A stretch of DNA of 24,172 nucleotides from an uncultured Bacteroidota bacterium (GCA_937893205.1 CALBJU010000369.1:1-24172), one strand, 5' to 3'. Numbered from the stretch's first letter, positions 1 to 8,907 are shown. Numbers and translations: made by a program. The notes: generated from the letters alone by a model not told the origin.

Positions 1-1169
1 AGCCCTCTTCCCATCTTGGAAACGTGTTCCGTCATGGTAGAGAGGCGTTCATACAGCTCTTGTCCCAACTGCGATATTTTCTGGGCGTTTTCCGCAATCT
101 GTTCCTGTCGCCAGCCATGAGCGACGGACTTGAGAAACATGATCAGGGTCGATGGCGTGGCGATAACGACGTTGTTGTCTACCCCAAGCTCAATGAGCGA
201 TGGGTCCTTTTCTTGAGCCGCATAGTAGATCGACTCTCCCGGCAGGAATAGAATCACCATATCGGGGGTGTTTTCGAACTGATCCTGATACGCTTTCGTC
301 GATAACTGCCGAATATGAATCCGTACCTGCTCCGCATGCAGGAGCATTTTCTCTTCGCGCTTCGCCTCATCCTCCTCTTCCACAGCTTCCAGATAAGCGG
401 AAAGTGGAGTCTTCGCATCCACAACGATGGTCTTCCCGCCCGCCAAGTGCACAATCATGTCTGGGCGTAGTCGGCCGTTATCTCCATGCACGGTGTGCTG
501 CTCTTCAAAATCACAGTGACTCAGCATGCCCGCCATTTCGACGACCCGGCGCAGCTGCATCTCACCCCATCGTCCTCGCACGGACGGTTTGCGAAGCGCA
601 TTGACCAGATTTGCAGCTTCTTTTCTGATAGCAAGCTGTGCTTCGGACAAGCCCTTCACCTGTTCTGTCAGGGAAGCGTACGCCTTGACCCGATCTTTCT
701 CGACCTCCTGCACATGGTCAGAAACCTCCTTCAGGGTTTTTGATAGCGGTTCAACGAGCTTCTGCATTTCCACCTGCCGCTTTTCTTCTTTTGAATCGAC
801 CTCGGTGATCATCCGTTGGACTTGCGTCTTGGCCAGCTCAAGGAAGCTCTTGCTGTTCATGTCGAGCGCCTTGCGGGACAACGCATCGAACTGTTTCAAA
901 AGCTCTTCCTGGGCACTCACTAACGCGGCCTGTTTCTCTTCCCATCCTTTGACTTCTTGTTCTCGGGCGGCAACGACCCCGGCCAGTTCGGCGCGCAGCG
1001 AAGAGCTGGCCTCTCGGAGACCCGACAATTCTGCCTCGGCAGTGTCCTTCGCTTTCGCCAGCTCTTCGCTGCGCGCCCGGACTTCAGCTGATTTAGCTCG
1101 CTGGAAGAGAAACACGAGGGCGCCTCCAATCACTGCGCCTACAATTGCTGCAATTATACCTGTGTCCAT
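1..1169 (-). CDS. rmuC: RmuC-family DNA recombination protein (3' end cut by window edge)
   Basis: Reading the minus strand from an ATG at 1169 gives 389 open codons that run off the left edge, so the C-terminus is missing. Residues about 4-22 are one hydrophobic anchor. Residues about 25-195 are rich in Glu, Lys and Ala and look like the long coiled coil of RmuC. The RmuC core follows: RGRWGE at 198-203, RPDMIV at 235-240 and VVDAKTPL at 249-256, the last two resembling a PD-(D/E)xK nuclease site. Then come the conserved LFLPGES (308-313) and IATPSTL (336-342) segments. E. coli RmuC is a membrane-anchored putative nuclease that limits inversions at short inverted repeats; its exact reaction is not established. 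It starts 2 bp after the addA stop with no clear Shine-Dalgarno, so translational coupling to addA is likely. Confidence 0.93.
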   Translation of the reverse strand, partial: MDTGIIAAIVGAVIGGALVFLFQRAKSAEVRARSEELAKAKDTAEAELSGLREASSSLRAELAGVVAAREQEVKGWEEKQAALVSAQEELLKQFDALSRKALDMNSKSFLELAKTQVQRMITEVDSKEEKRQVEMQKLVEPLSKTLKEVSDHVQEVEKDRVKAYASLTEQVKGLSEAQLAIRKEAANLVNALRKPSVRGRWGEMQLRRVVEMAGMLSHCDFEEQHTVHGDNGRLRPDMIVHLAGGKTIVVDAKTPLSAYLEAVEEEDEAKREEKMLLHAEQVRIHIRQLSTKAYQDQFENTPDMVILFLPGESIYYAAQEKDPSLIELGVDNNVVIATPSTLIMFLKSVAHGWRQEQIAENAQKISQLGQELYERLSTMTEHVSKMGRG

Positions 1170-1171
1170 AC

Positions 1172-4100
1172 TCAATTGAGTGCTTTAACCCGGACCTCCC
1201 GTCCGGATTGTGTTGACCAGATGAGACCGCTGCACGATTCATCCGGAAAGATCGAAGACCACGCCCTCACATACGCCTGAATCTGTGAAGCGTGCCGGTC
1301 AAGGAGAATGTCTTCATCTACAGTATCGGACTTATAATCCACAATTGTCCAACCTGCTTTGGTTCGAAACGCGAGATCTACAACCCCGCTCGTCACCACA
1401 TCCAGGCCCGCCTCAACGTGAGTCACCGTGAAAGGCACCTCGGTCAGTACTCTCGAGGCCGAGACGAGTCGCTTCCAGAGGGTAGAATCCAGAAACTGTC
1501 TTGCGGCGTACCCTCCAGATTTACGATAGCGATCCAATTTTTGACCCGAAAAGCGGGACGACATGACTCTTTCGTTCAAATCAGAGAGCGTGAGTGCATC
1601 GATATCGTTCTTTCTCTGGCCCACCAGGGTTTCGAACAGGCTATGCAATGCAGATCCATACTCAAGTCCTGACGACCCTCGACCGGGCAGCGTCTCGACA
1701 GAGTCTGCCGGCGTTATTGCACTTGGAGGGTCTTCGTGTAGATCGTCCCGGCTTGGACGACGAATGGTCCAGGTTTCACGCGAAAGATCCTTTATTCGTG
1801 CGACAACGGTCGAAGCTGACAGGCCCGCATCCTCGTGGAGGTGCGCAGCTGGACGCAACGACGGATCCCAGCTGGGAGGATCTGGAATCGGATCGAGGGC
1901 AAACACAGGTGCCTCGGAGCTCGCCAGTCCGGAAATGAGCGCATCCCAAGGACCTGTACCCATAGATTCGTTTGTGGAGATAATCAACTGTTTTTTGGCG
2001 CGGGTACAGGCCACATAAATCAAACGTAACCTCTCGGCCTCATCGAACTTGGTCTCCCGCTCCGAAGCATCAGCCCAGCCTTCTGGCTCCAGTTCGATGC
2101 GCTCCCTGTATCCTTTTCCCGTCATCACGGTGCAGGTACCACTGATTCGAGAAGCGTCTCTCCAGACATGCAGCGATGGGGGTGGAGGCGCAGCCCCTCC
2201 ACTGTCAGCCAAAAAGACGTAGTCAGCTTGCAGGCCTTTCGCCTGATGCGCCGTCAGAATCTGTACGCAGGATCCGGACGGCATGCTGTCGGAAAACAGA
2301 TCCAGCGTGAGTTCACCTCGTCGGTACCTCCCAATTTCGGTTACGCATTCGCCGAAAGACATTCCCTTCGATTCCCAGTCATGAATGAGCGACAAAATTT
2401 TCTCAAGCATGCCAACGGCCACATCACCATCCAAGCGCACGCTCAAACCAGCTTCGATTCCAAACTCTCCCAGGAAGAGCTCCATTGCAGCGAAGGGAGG
2501 ATGATCCCGAAATAATTCAACAGCTCGAACCAGTGTATTTCTCGCGTCGGCCAGGCTCTCATGATCCCCTGGGATAGAATTTATTCCAGAGAGATGGTGC
2601 TCCCATGTGCCTCCTGATTCTCGGTACTTCAGCAACTCCGAATCGGATACGCCGAAGAATGGACCACGCAGTGCCGATATCAATGCAACACCATCGTTTG
2701 GATCGTATACGGCACGCAGAAAATCGTCAATGAGCGGCAAAACATCCGACGCATTCTCTCCCCTTCCACCCGAAACGCCGACCGGAATGCCCGCAGTCGC
2801 CAGTGCTGCGATGTAGTGGGGCATATTGGTATGCCGGCGCAGGATAATCATGAACTGACCCCAATCGGCCTGACCATCTGCGTCAGAATCAGTTTTGCTT
2901 CTGATCCACTCGACAATCGCAGCAGCTTCAGCGCGAACCTTGGGAAGCGAGCGATTGCGGTAAGATTTACCGATTTCAAACCGCACCACAGGATCGGGCT
3001 CTCCGAGGTCACCTCTAGTTGGCATCAGGTCATTCCACGAAGCCTGGAAGGGCTCGCGTCCATTTGAAATTAGATCTCCGACCGATTCATTGATCCAGTG
3101 ACATATTCGGGAGTCAGACCTGAAATTGGCCGTCAACTGCAGGTGGAGGCCCCCCGACGAGGAAATGGCCTCCCGTATGAGGTCGAATGCCTGAAAATCG
3201 GCCTTTCTGAATCGATATATCGACTGCTTCTCATCGCCTACCAGAAAAAGGGTACCTGGAAGGAGTTTCGACTTCATCCAACTCTCAGCAGAAGGTTGCA
3301 GGCTGGCCAATCCGAACAGCATGGCGGCCTGTTCCGGATCAGTATCCTGAAGTTCATCAACAAGAATTCTGGTGTACTTCTCCTGAAACTTTATTCGCGA
3401 TGACGCAGAACTGTACACCAGGCGCGTGGCTTCCTGGAGTAGATCATCGTACGTAAGATTACCGGAATCGAGCCGGTGCGAGCGGTAGGCCTCTACGGAT
3501 TTCGATGCAAATCGAAGTGCGATATCGTGTAGCCAGTGTTGCCAGCTCTTCAGAGCAGCGTTTACGTCTTCGATCAAATACTCGGAAAATGGTTTTCCCA
3601 GGCCGAAATCATCTTCGCCTTTTTTCAGTTTAGTGGCCAGAACGTACGGCTCCGAGGAACGCTCTCCCCACCTGGAGTAGGTTATGCGAAGTTGTGGTTT
3701 CTCGGACATCTTCACCGATTCCAGGGCAAGTCCTAACACGTGGGCCATCTCAAATTTATCCGGCTTTATAGCCGCATTCCGAGTCAGAATGCACCGGTTG
3801 AGGGCGACCAGAAAATCATCGGGTTCGTCCGAGATCGGCAACTGCGAGGCCAACGCAGTCAGATAATCCGAAAGGCGGTCAAAGACCGGGGAAAGATCGG
3901 GCTCTTCAACGCCAGACAGTGAAAAATCAATCGAAGCATTTCTGACCAGCGTTCCGAAGAGGTTAAAAAGGCCACTGATAGAAACGTGAGCGTCACGGAG
4001 TACAGCCAGATCGGGGTCGGCACTTCGTGATCCAGCATCCAGACAGTCGTACCAGAACGATTTTCTAAGCTTTTCTTCCTCCACTTCATCTATCTGCCGA

Positions 4101-4579
4101 AAATCAGGAGGAATTCCCGCGAGAAACGCTCTCTGCCGTAGAAGTTGGGCGCAAAACGAATGAATGGTGCCGATAAACACCTCTTCAGCCGTCATCAGTG
4201 CTGATTCTATGTTTGATAGCTCTGTCCTCCATTCTTCCTTCCGAGATCCGATGGATTGCTCGACCTGACGACTGACCTCCCTCTTCGCATTCAATAAGCC
4301 TGAGAAGTATCTCTCCTGGAGCTCTCCCGCCGCCTTCTTTGTGAACGTGATGGCTACAATTTCTTGCGATTTGGTCCCCATGCGTACCAGCGCGATCATC
4401 CGCTCGATCAAGACGGAGGTTTTACCCGAACCGGCTCCAGCGCTGACAATAATGTTCAGGTTCGGTTGAAAATCTTCGTCCACTCGGACGGGAATGGACA
4501 GGTTGCGGCGTCCACGGATGACCCGACGCCTCGGCTCGTCCTCAACCAATGTCACTCGCTCTGTTGGAATCGTCGTCAT
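1172..4579 (-). CDS. addA: AddA-like UvrD/Rep-type helicase with C-terminal RecB-family nuclease
   Basis: This 1135-residue protein is the ATP-driven 3'-5' helicase-nuclease subunit of an AddAB-type complex, which resects double-strand breaks for RecA loading. All superfamily 1A motifs are visible: Walker A AGAGSGKT (47-54), TFTKKAAGEL (78-87), GTIHSFC (137-143), Walker B/Q VDELQDTDPEQ (407-417), VGDEKQSIYRFR (447-458), LTANFRS (482-488), TAHQAKGLQADYVF (776-789) and LIYVACTRAKKQ (853-864). The C-terminal nuclease has H979 in GSALHSLFE, D1068 in GVVDLA, and D1081/K1083 in VDYKSD, so both activities look intact. It is slightly shorter than B. subtilis AddA (about 1230). Its ATG overlaps the addB stop by 4 bp (ATGA, 4576-4579), indicating coupled translation. 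RecB is less likely because the partner gene is AddB-like and no recC or recD is present. Confidence 0.95.
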   Translation of the reverse strand: MTTIPTERVTLVEDEPRRRVIRGRRNLSIPVRVDEDFQPNLNIIVSAGAGSGKTSVLIERMIALVRMGTKSQEIVAITFTKKAAGELQERYFSGLLNAKREVSRQVEQSIGSRKEEWRTELSNIESALMTAEEVFIGTIHSFCAQLLRQRAFLAGIPPDFRQIDEVEEEKLRKSFWYDCLDAGSRSADPDLAVLRDAHVSISGLFNLFGTLVRNASIDFSLSGVEEPDLSPVFDRLSDYLTALASQLPISDEPDDFLVALNRCILTRNAAIKPDKFEMAHVLGLALESVKMSEKPQLRITYSRWGERSSEPYVLATKLKKGEDDFGLGKPFSEYLIEDVNAALKSWQHWLHDIALRFASKSVEAYRSHRLDSGNLTYDDLLQEATRLVYSSASSRIKFQEKYTRILVDELQDTDPEQAAMLFGLASLQPSAESWMKSKLLPGTLFLVGDEKQSIYRFRKADFQAFDLIREAISSSGGLHLQLTANFRSDSRICHWINESVGDLISNGREPFQASWNDLMPTRGDLGEPDPVVRFEIGKSYRNRSLPKVRAEAAAIVEWIRSKTDSDADGQADWGQFMIILRRHTNMPHYIAALATAGIPVGVSGGRGENASDVLPLIDDFLRAVYDPNDGVALISALRGPFFGVSDSELLKYRESGGTWEHHLSGINSIPGDHESLADARNTLVRAVELFRDHPPFAAMELFLGEFGIEAGLSVRLDGDVAVGMLEKILSLIHDWESKGMSFGECVTEIGRYRRGELTLDLFSDSMPSGSCVQILTAHQAKGLQADYVFLADSGGAAPPPPSLHVWRDASRISGTCTVMTGKGYRERIELEPEGWADASERETKFDEAERLRLIYVACTRAKKQLIISTNESMGTGPWDALISGLASSEAPVFALDPIPDPPSWDPSLRPAAHLHEDAGLSASTVVARIKDLSRETWTIRRPSRDDLHEDPPSAITPADSVETLPGRGSSGLEYGSALHSLFETLVGQRKNDIDALTLSDLNERVMSSRFSGQKLDRYRKSGGYAARQFLDSTLWKRLVSASRVLTEVPFTVTHVEAGLDVVTSGVVDLAFRTKAGWTIVDYKSDTVDEDILLDRHASQIQAYVRAWSSIFPDESCSGLIWSTQSGREVRVKALN

Positions 4580-7473
4580 GATGCCGACCCTATTCGTTGG
4601 CGATAGGGCCAGGTTTCGAATGGAGCGGAAAGATCATCGTCGGGTGCCTGGAATTTTCGACTCAATTCTTCTTTGCGTCCCGCTCGTTCTCCACACACAT
4701 CTTTGAAATCACACCACGTACACGCCCCTTCCTTTTCTGCCGCCTGTATGAAGGCTCCCTTCTCCATTCTGGCGATCAGAGTGCCCAGTACTCCTTCTAC
4801 CTCCTCTCGCGCTGGCACACGTGCGCTCATTACCATTCCTGCTCCTCTTCTGGAGGCGAAGAAATACTCAGCAGAATCAACCGACCTGCCCAGTTTTTCG
4901 GACGCGGCATGAGAATAGAGTGCCCACTGTAACTTGTCCGTGAGCTTCAGCAAATCCTTTGCAGCATACCCCTTGTAGCTACCGCTTTTGTAGTCCACAA
5001 TTATGAGTCGGCCATCGCTGAGCTCGTCAATCCGATCGATTCGTCCCGTCATCTCAACGCGACCCTGTTCAAGATCAAACACGACGGGCTCGGCATCGGC
5101 ACCTTCATGATCTCCAAACGCATACTCTGCGGCAATTGGTTTTCTTTCTCCACTGAGTTCTCTCTCGCGTCTGAAATACTGCACCACCGCTGAGGATAAC
5201 TCATGCGTTTTTTGCTGTACAAGCATCGCAGGAACAGCTGTCGCAAAGAGGGCCTGCTCCTCGAGATTCTTCTCCAGCAAGTCGAGAAGACTCTGTTCAT
5301 CTTCAGGCTCCAGGCCAGCCTCTCCTCGAATTCTCAGTCGCGTGTGTCGCTCGAATAAGGAGTGGAGCAGATTCCCCTCTTCCCCCTTATCAATCCAGTC
5401 GCCCTCTGGATCCTGACTGGCAGCGATCCCGAGTACCTCGGACAGAAAATACCTGAACGGACATCTCGCCAGCACCTCCAACCGTGAAGGAGAACATCGC
5501 AGATTGACCGGATCATCCTTGGGGACCACCCGACCATCATAGCTCGTCCACGAGGCCGACTTACGTGCGTTGATTGCTTCAAATCCCCGTCTCAATCCAG
5601 AGAAGTGGAGGAGCATTTCCGGGTCTCTCGTACCTCGGTATCTATCACTGGCATCGAGGTAGGTCGCTCGTTCTACTGGGTGGATACGGTCAATTCCAGT
5701 GAACTCAAGCAGGGCCGAGCTGGGAAACAAGGGACGACCACCTTGTACGTCGTATGCAGCCACGGAGAGGGTAAGGCCCGATCCGAATCGAGAATAAAGC
5801 TCTCCAATCCACTTTCGGGTTGAAATTGGTGTGGCAAACGAAGCGTCTCCCAGCTCTTCGAGTCCCACGATATGATCCGAAACGACAGTGGCTGTGCCCC
5901 GAGCAGCCTGGTCATCCAAACCAAGGACATATAGACGCGACCGAGAGCCATATCCTGCGTACTCCAATGGCACAAATTGGAGCCCGTGACGGTGCTTCAC
6001 GCCCGCCGAACGGTCGTTATCAATCGAGGCCATGATGTGTGTGGCCAGCCAGGGTGCAGAAACCTCAGCCAGACTTCGATCTTCATACCGGTTCAGCAGT
6101 TTTCGCTCAAGCTCAGCCGGCGCGTCCTCCTCGACGCCGCCCTGAAACCGGTCCATGACGAGGTTTCTGAAGAGAGAGATGAATGCTGACGGTCGAATGC
6201 GGCGGGTCGGGATGTACTCTTCCATGGCAGACAAAAAGGCAATCAATGCCTCAGTGGTTTGCTTCGAAAAGCGCCGTGATCTCGCCTTCACCCTCAATGA
6301 AGTCTGCACATCGCCGCTGTTGATTTTCCCTGGTCCAAGTGGAAACGAATCCAGGATCGTAGCCAGTTCAAATACATCCACTTTCAAATCGGCGACATCG
6401 ATCAGTCCTGATCTCACCAGATGTGATAGAAATTCTGTTTGGAAGCCACTTGCTATCCATCGGCAGTACTGCCGTAGAAGTTGGGTCATCCTTCTTTCAG
6501 GCGAATCTTCCCATGTACTTGAGGCTCTTGGAATGTTAAATCGATCACATGCCGCTCTAATACCGGTTTCATAGAGTGACTGATCTGTGAATGCTATCTC
6601 GACATCGTCGAAGGGGTGCCCCGACTCGATCACATCGGCGAGAACAGAAAATATCTCCTCTCTTCGAGTACCTGAGGAAAGAAGCCGCACCGGGGCGTCG
6701 TCATCCCGAATCCCAGAAAGATCAGATCGATCCCAATGACCGAGAACCTTCGCCGCACAGGTCTGAGGCCACTCATCCGTAGGTAACCCAATAACGCGCG
6801 AGACGTGCGAGTGAGAAGCCAGCAGTCCGACCATGGTCTCCTGCGATGGATTCAGCTCCACTTCCTGACACACGGCCAGCACGCCCACATGCCGTTCCTC
6901 GCCGAATTGGCTCACACCTTCCATGGCGCGGCGCTGCACCTCCACCTCATCAAGGAGTCCCCCCTCAAATAAATAGGACTCATACGCTTCGAAAAGAGAC
7001 GCAAATACCTTTTGGGAATTCGTAGTAGCCGTGGCGTTTGCCCAGGAAGCATCACGGCCCTCCTGTCGATCCGCAATGATGGCTCGAACGGTTGAGGGCA
7101 CAGAGCCGGTAAAAAGGCCCGCGTCCTCTGACGGCAGCGTCAGGAGGTGCGCACCCATTACGAGCTCAAGCTTTCCCCGGCTGACAAGACGATTCGTGTC
7201 AGCGGGAAAAAGGGATTTCCATATGTGGAGCGACAGACCGGATGGGGTCAACGCTTCAATATTGACGAGTCCTTGCCCGAGCCTGGCAACGGCTGCGCGA
7301 ACAGCGAGCGCGGCCTGAGTACTGGGCACAATCACAATCTTCAGATCGGCCGGGTCTGGACACAGATCCAGGGCTTCAATAATCTGCTTGTGAAAATATG
7401 AGGTCGGATTCCTGATCGGCGTTTTGTCTTTGTGGGTTGACATGGATAGGTTGCATTCGCAAAGTAATTCCAT
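4576..7473 (-). CDS. addB: AddB-like PD-(D/E)xK exonuclease subunit with Fe-S cysteines
   Basis: This 965-residue partner of AddA sits first in the operon. The N-terminal part is a helicase-like domain. The usual Walker A is missing: where it is expected the sequence reads IVIVPSTQAA (about 47-56), so this half is probably not an ATPase. The C-terminal nuclease is intact, with H704 (LLHSLFERH), D813 (GRIDRID), D827 and K829 (IVDYKSG). Four cysteines, C671 (ARCPFRYFL) and C918/C921/C927 (CxxCx5C), reproduce the spacing of the 4Fe-4S staple that locks the AddB nuclease domain. Two starts are possible, ATG 7473 or ATG 7443 (residue 11). Neither has a clear ribosome site, and 7473 lies only 3 bp from the palindrome, so the shorter form cannot be excluded. 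Confidence 0.9.
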   Translation of the reverse strand: MELLCECNLSMSTHKDKTPIRNPTSYFHKQIIEALDLCPDPADLKIVIVPSTQAALAVRAAVARLGQGLVNIEALTPSGLSLHIWKSLFPADTNRLVSRGKLELVMGAHLLTLPSEDAGLFTGSVPSTVRAIIADRQEGRDASWANATATTNSQKVFASLFEAYESYLFEGGLLDEVEVQRRAMEGVSQFGEERHVGVLAVCQEVELNPSQETMVGLLASHSHVSRVIGLPTDEWPQTCAAKVLGHWDRSDLSGIRDDDAPVRLLSSGTRREEIFSVLADVIESGHPFDDVEIAFTDQSLYETGIRAACDRFNIPRASSTWEDSPERRMTQLLRQYCRWIASGFQTEFLSHLVRSGLIDVADLKVDVFELATILDSFPLGPGKINSGDVQTSLRVKARSRRFSKQTTEALIAFLSAMEEYIPTRRIRPSAFISLFRNLVMDRFQGGVEEDAPAELERKLLNRYEDRSLAEVSAPWLATHIMASIDNDRSAGVKHRHGLQFVPLEYAGYGSRSRLYVLGLDDQAARGTATVVSDHIVGLEELGDASFATPISTRKWIGELYSRFGSGLTLSVAAYDVQGGRPLFPSSALLEFTGIDRIHPVERATYLDASDRYRGTRDPEMLLHFSGLRRGFEAINARKSASWTSYDGRVVPKDDPVNLRCSPSRLEVLARCPFRYFLSEVLGIAASQDPEGDWIDKGEEGNLLHSLFERHTRLRIRGEAGLEPEDEQSLLDLLEKNLEEQALFATAVPAMLVQQKTHELSSAVVQYFRRERELSGERKPIAAEYAFGDHEGADAEPVVFDLEQGRVEMTGRIDRIDELSDGRLIIVDYKSGSYKGYAAKDLLKLTDKLQWALYSHAASEKLGRSVDSAEYFFASRRGAGMVMSARVPAREEVEGVLGTLIARMEKGAFIQAAEKEGACTWCDFKDVCGERAGRKEELSRKFQAPDDDLSAPFETWPYRQRIGSAS

Positions 7474-7476
7474 GCG

Positions 7477-7496
7477 TATGACACCAGGATGTCATA
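7477..7496. promoter_or_regulatory. Inverted repeat in the addB/exonuclease divergent region (operator candidate)
   Basis: The arms TATGACA (7477-7483) and TGTCATA (7490-7496) are perfect inverted repeats around a 6-bp spacer. The element lies between two divergent DNA-processing transcription units, just upstream of the first possible addB start and about 10 bp before the TAnnTTTG element of the exonuclease gene. It has no T-run and a low-GC stem, so a protein-binding site fits better than a terminator. The regulator is unknown. Confidence 0.45.
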
Positions 7497-7506
7497 GCCT
7501 GAACCC

Positions 7507-7514
7507 TATCTTTG
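7507..7514 (+). promoter_or_regulatory. Bacteroidota-type -7 promoter element for the exonuclease gene
   Basis: TATCTTTG matches the TAnnTTTG -7 consensus of Bacteroidota housekeeping promoters exactly. It would start the transcript near 7519-7521, giving a leader of about 30 bases to the ATG at 7551. I see no convincing TTTG/TTG -33 element at the usual distance, so the call rests on one motif and its position. Confidence 0.5.
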
Positions 7515-7550
7515 TGGCATCAAGATAACAGTCAACCCAACCCCTGTGCT

Positions 7551-8354
7551 ATGAGCAAGATCATGATCGCGTTCGATGTAGAAACTACTGGTAAAAATCC
7601 CGATACAGACCAGATCATCGAGCTGTCCATGTGCCTTTACGATGCAGGCCGCGAGGAATCGTACCTCCAGCTCTTCAAGCCCGAGATACCTATATCAAAG
7701 GGCGCAGAGGCGGTCCACGGCATCAGCATGGACGATGTGGCCAGCAAGCCATCTTTTTCGGAAAAGGCTGATGAGGTGGAAGCTTTTCTTGCGAGGGCCG
7801 AAGTCATTGTGGGCTACAACGTTCGGTTTGACATCCGCTGCGTAGAAAAGGAATTTGAGAGGATTGGCCGAAAGATCGACCTGATATCCCGGCTGGTCGT
7901 TGATCCACTGCGTATCTGGCAATCATTAGAGCCTCGCAGCCTGTCCGACGCATACCGCAGATTTGTAGGCAAGGAGCTGGAAAACGCCCACTCCGCGGAA
8001 GCTGATGTCCAGGCGGCCGTCGACGTACTCAGAGGCATACGAGAGACATTCAATCTCCAGGAATCTTCCTGGGAGGACCTGGCACTGCTCACCAATCCGG
8101 AGAAGGAAAGCTGGATCGGTCCATCCCACCAGTTTATCTGGTCGGCCGGTGAAGTGGTATTCGGATTCGGCAAATACAATGGTCGTCCCATCCTCGAAGT
8201 TGGCCAACGGGATCCAGATTATCTGCGCTGGATCCAGCGAGCCGATTTTCCGAGCCATGTCAAGAGTCTCTGTAAGGGCGCCGTTTCCGGCCTGGGCGAG
8301 GAGGATTTCAACAAGCGCATCGTCGATCACTACGGAGCAATGCCTGAAGCGTGA
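7551..8354 (+). CDS. DnaQ-like DEDDh 3'-5' exonuclease
   Basis: This 267-residue protein belongs to the DnaQ/RNase T superfamily, which removes nucleotides from 3' ends with two metal ions. The DEDDh residues are all visible: D9 and E11 (IAFDVETTG), D94 (GYNVRFDIRC), then H147 and D152 (NAHSAEADVQAAV). After the catalytic domain (about 1-165), a tail with FGFGKYNGRPI (204-214) and DPDYLRWI (221-228) resembles the small C-terminal module of exonuclease X-like proteins. That suggests a stand-alone repair exonuclease rather than the Pol III epsilon subunit. An in-frame TTG at 7512 would lengthen it by 13 residues, but that codon lies inside the promoter element, so ATG 7551 is preferred. It is divergent from addBA-rmuC and shares their control region. 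Confidence 0.88.
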   Translation: MSKIMIAFDVETTGKNPDTDQIIELSMCLYDAGREESYLQLFKPEIPISKGAEAVHGISMDDVASKPSFSEKADEVEAFLARAEVIVGYNVRFDIRCVEKEFERIGRKIDLISRLVVDPLRIWQSLEPRSLSDAYRRFVGKELENAHSAEADVQAAVDVLRGIRETFNLQESSWEDLALLTNPEKESWIGPSHQFIWSAGEVVFGFGKYNGRPILEVGQRDPDYLRWIQRADFPSHVKSLCKGAVSGLGEEDFNKRIVDHYGAMPEA

Positions 8355-8428
8355 TTTGGTCGACCTGTTGCGGATTTGCCTTCTATCCGCGATTATCCCT
8401 TAACTCTAAGCAAACCCTGGCACCAATC

Positions 8429-8845
8429 ATGTCTCCTGATATAAATTATTGGGCGGTTTTAGTCGCAGGATTTATTCCCATGATCGTCGGCGCTCTCTGG
8501 TACGGTCCCCTGTTCGGAAAGAAGTGGATGGACCTGATGGGAAAAACCGAGGAGGAATTGAAAGCCGGATTTAATCCGATGAAGTCATATGGGGTCACAT
8601 TCGTTTTTGCACTGGTGATGGCCTACGTGATGGTTCATTTCCTGGCTGCCTTTGAATACTTCGGTGTGGATGGAGCAATGGCCGGAATCGAAACTGGGTT
8701 TTGGATCTGGTTGGGATTTGTCCTCACCATTGGATGGCAGAGTGTGGCTTTCGAAGGTCAGAACATGACCGTCTGGATTTTGAACTCACTCTACAATCTG
8801 GTGACTCTTGTGGCTATGGGAGCTCTACTCGCAGCCTGGTCCTAG
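8429..8845 (+). CDS. DUF1761 family membrane protein
   Basis: This 138-residue integral membrane protein has four hydrophobic segments at about 7-25, 53-73, 88-105 and 115-136. The first helix and loop, with GALWYGPLFGKKWMDLMGKT (21-40), are the recognisable signature of the DUF1761 family. No biochemical function is known to me for the family. The open frame continues upstream to 8351, overlapping the exonuclease stop, but the family N-terminus (short polar stretch then helix 1) fits the ATG at 8429, leaving a 74-bp gap. I see no strong promoter motif in that gap. It is probably a free-standing gene or a weakly linked second gene of the exonuclease unit. Confidence 0.82.
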   Translation: MSPDINYWAVLVAGFIPMIVGALWYGPLFGKKWMDLMGKTEEELKAGFNPMKSYGVTFVFALVMAYVMVHFLAAFEYFGVDGAMAGIETGFWIWLGFVLTIGWQSVAFEGQNMTVWILNSLYNLVTLVAMGALLAAWS

Positions 8846-8868
8846 ACGTAGCCCCAGCAACCGGCATT

Positions 8869-8907
8869 GGATAGCATAGTCGGATAGCCAGGCCGGATAG
8901 CATCGCC
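8869..8907. repeat. Three tandem 13-bp direct repeats
   Basis: Three head-to-tail 13-bp units begin at 8869, 8882 and 8895: GGATAGCATAGTC, GGATAGCCAGGCC and GGATAGCATCGCC. The first seven bases are identical in all three, and units 1 and 3 agree at 11 of 13 positions. They sit in the 140-bp gap between the DUF1761 gene and the small membrane protein, about 80 bp before the latter's ATG. The array could be a cooperative binding site or slippage-generated sequence; it is far too short for CRISPR. Confidence 0.6.

Noticed and set aside
526..1179. 217-codon plus-strand open frame
   Set aside because: It lies antisense to rmuC, whose motifs are unmistakable. The translation is Ser/Arg/Ala-rich with no domain, as expected for a shadow frame in GC-rich DNA.
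1172..7473. RecBCD or a defence helicase-nuclease pair
   Set aside because: The pair has the AddA motif set and AddB Fe-S cysteine spacing, no recC or recD, and a housekeeping repair neighbour (rmuC). Nothing suggests a defence island.
7512..7550. TTG 7512 as the exonuclease start
   Set aside because: It overlaps the TAnnTTTG promoter element, and the added 13 residues do not belong to the DnaQ fold; ATG 7551 fits better.
8869..8907. Possible CRISPR-like repeat array
   Set aside because: Units are 13 bp, contiguous and without spacers, and no cas gene is nearby.
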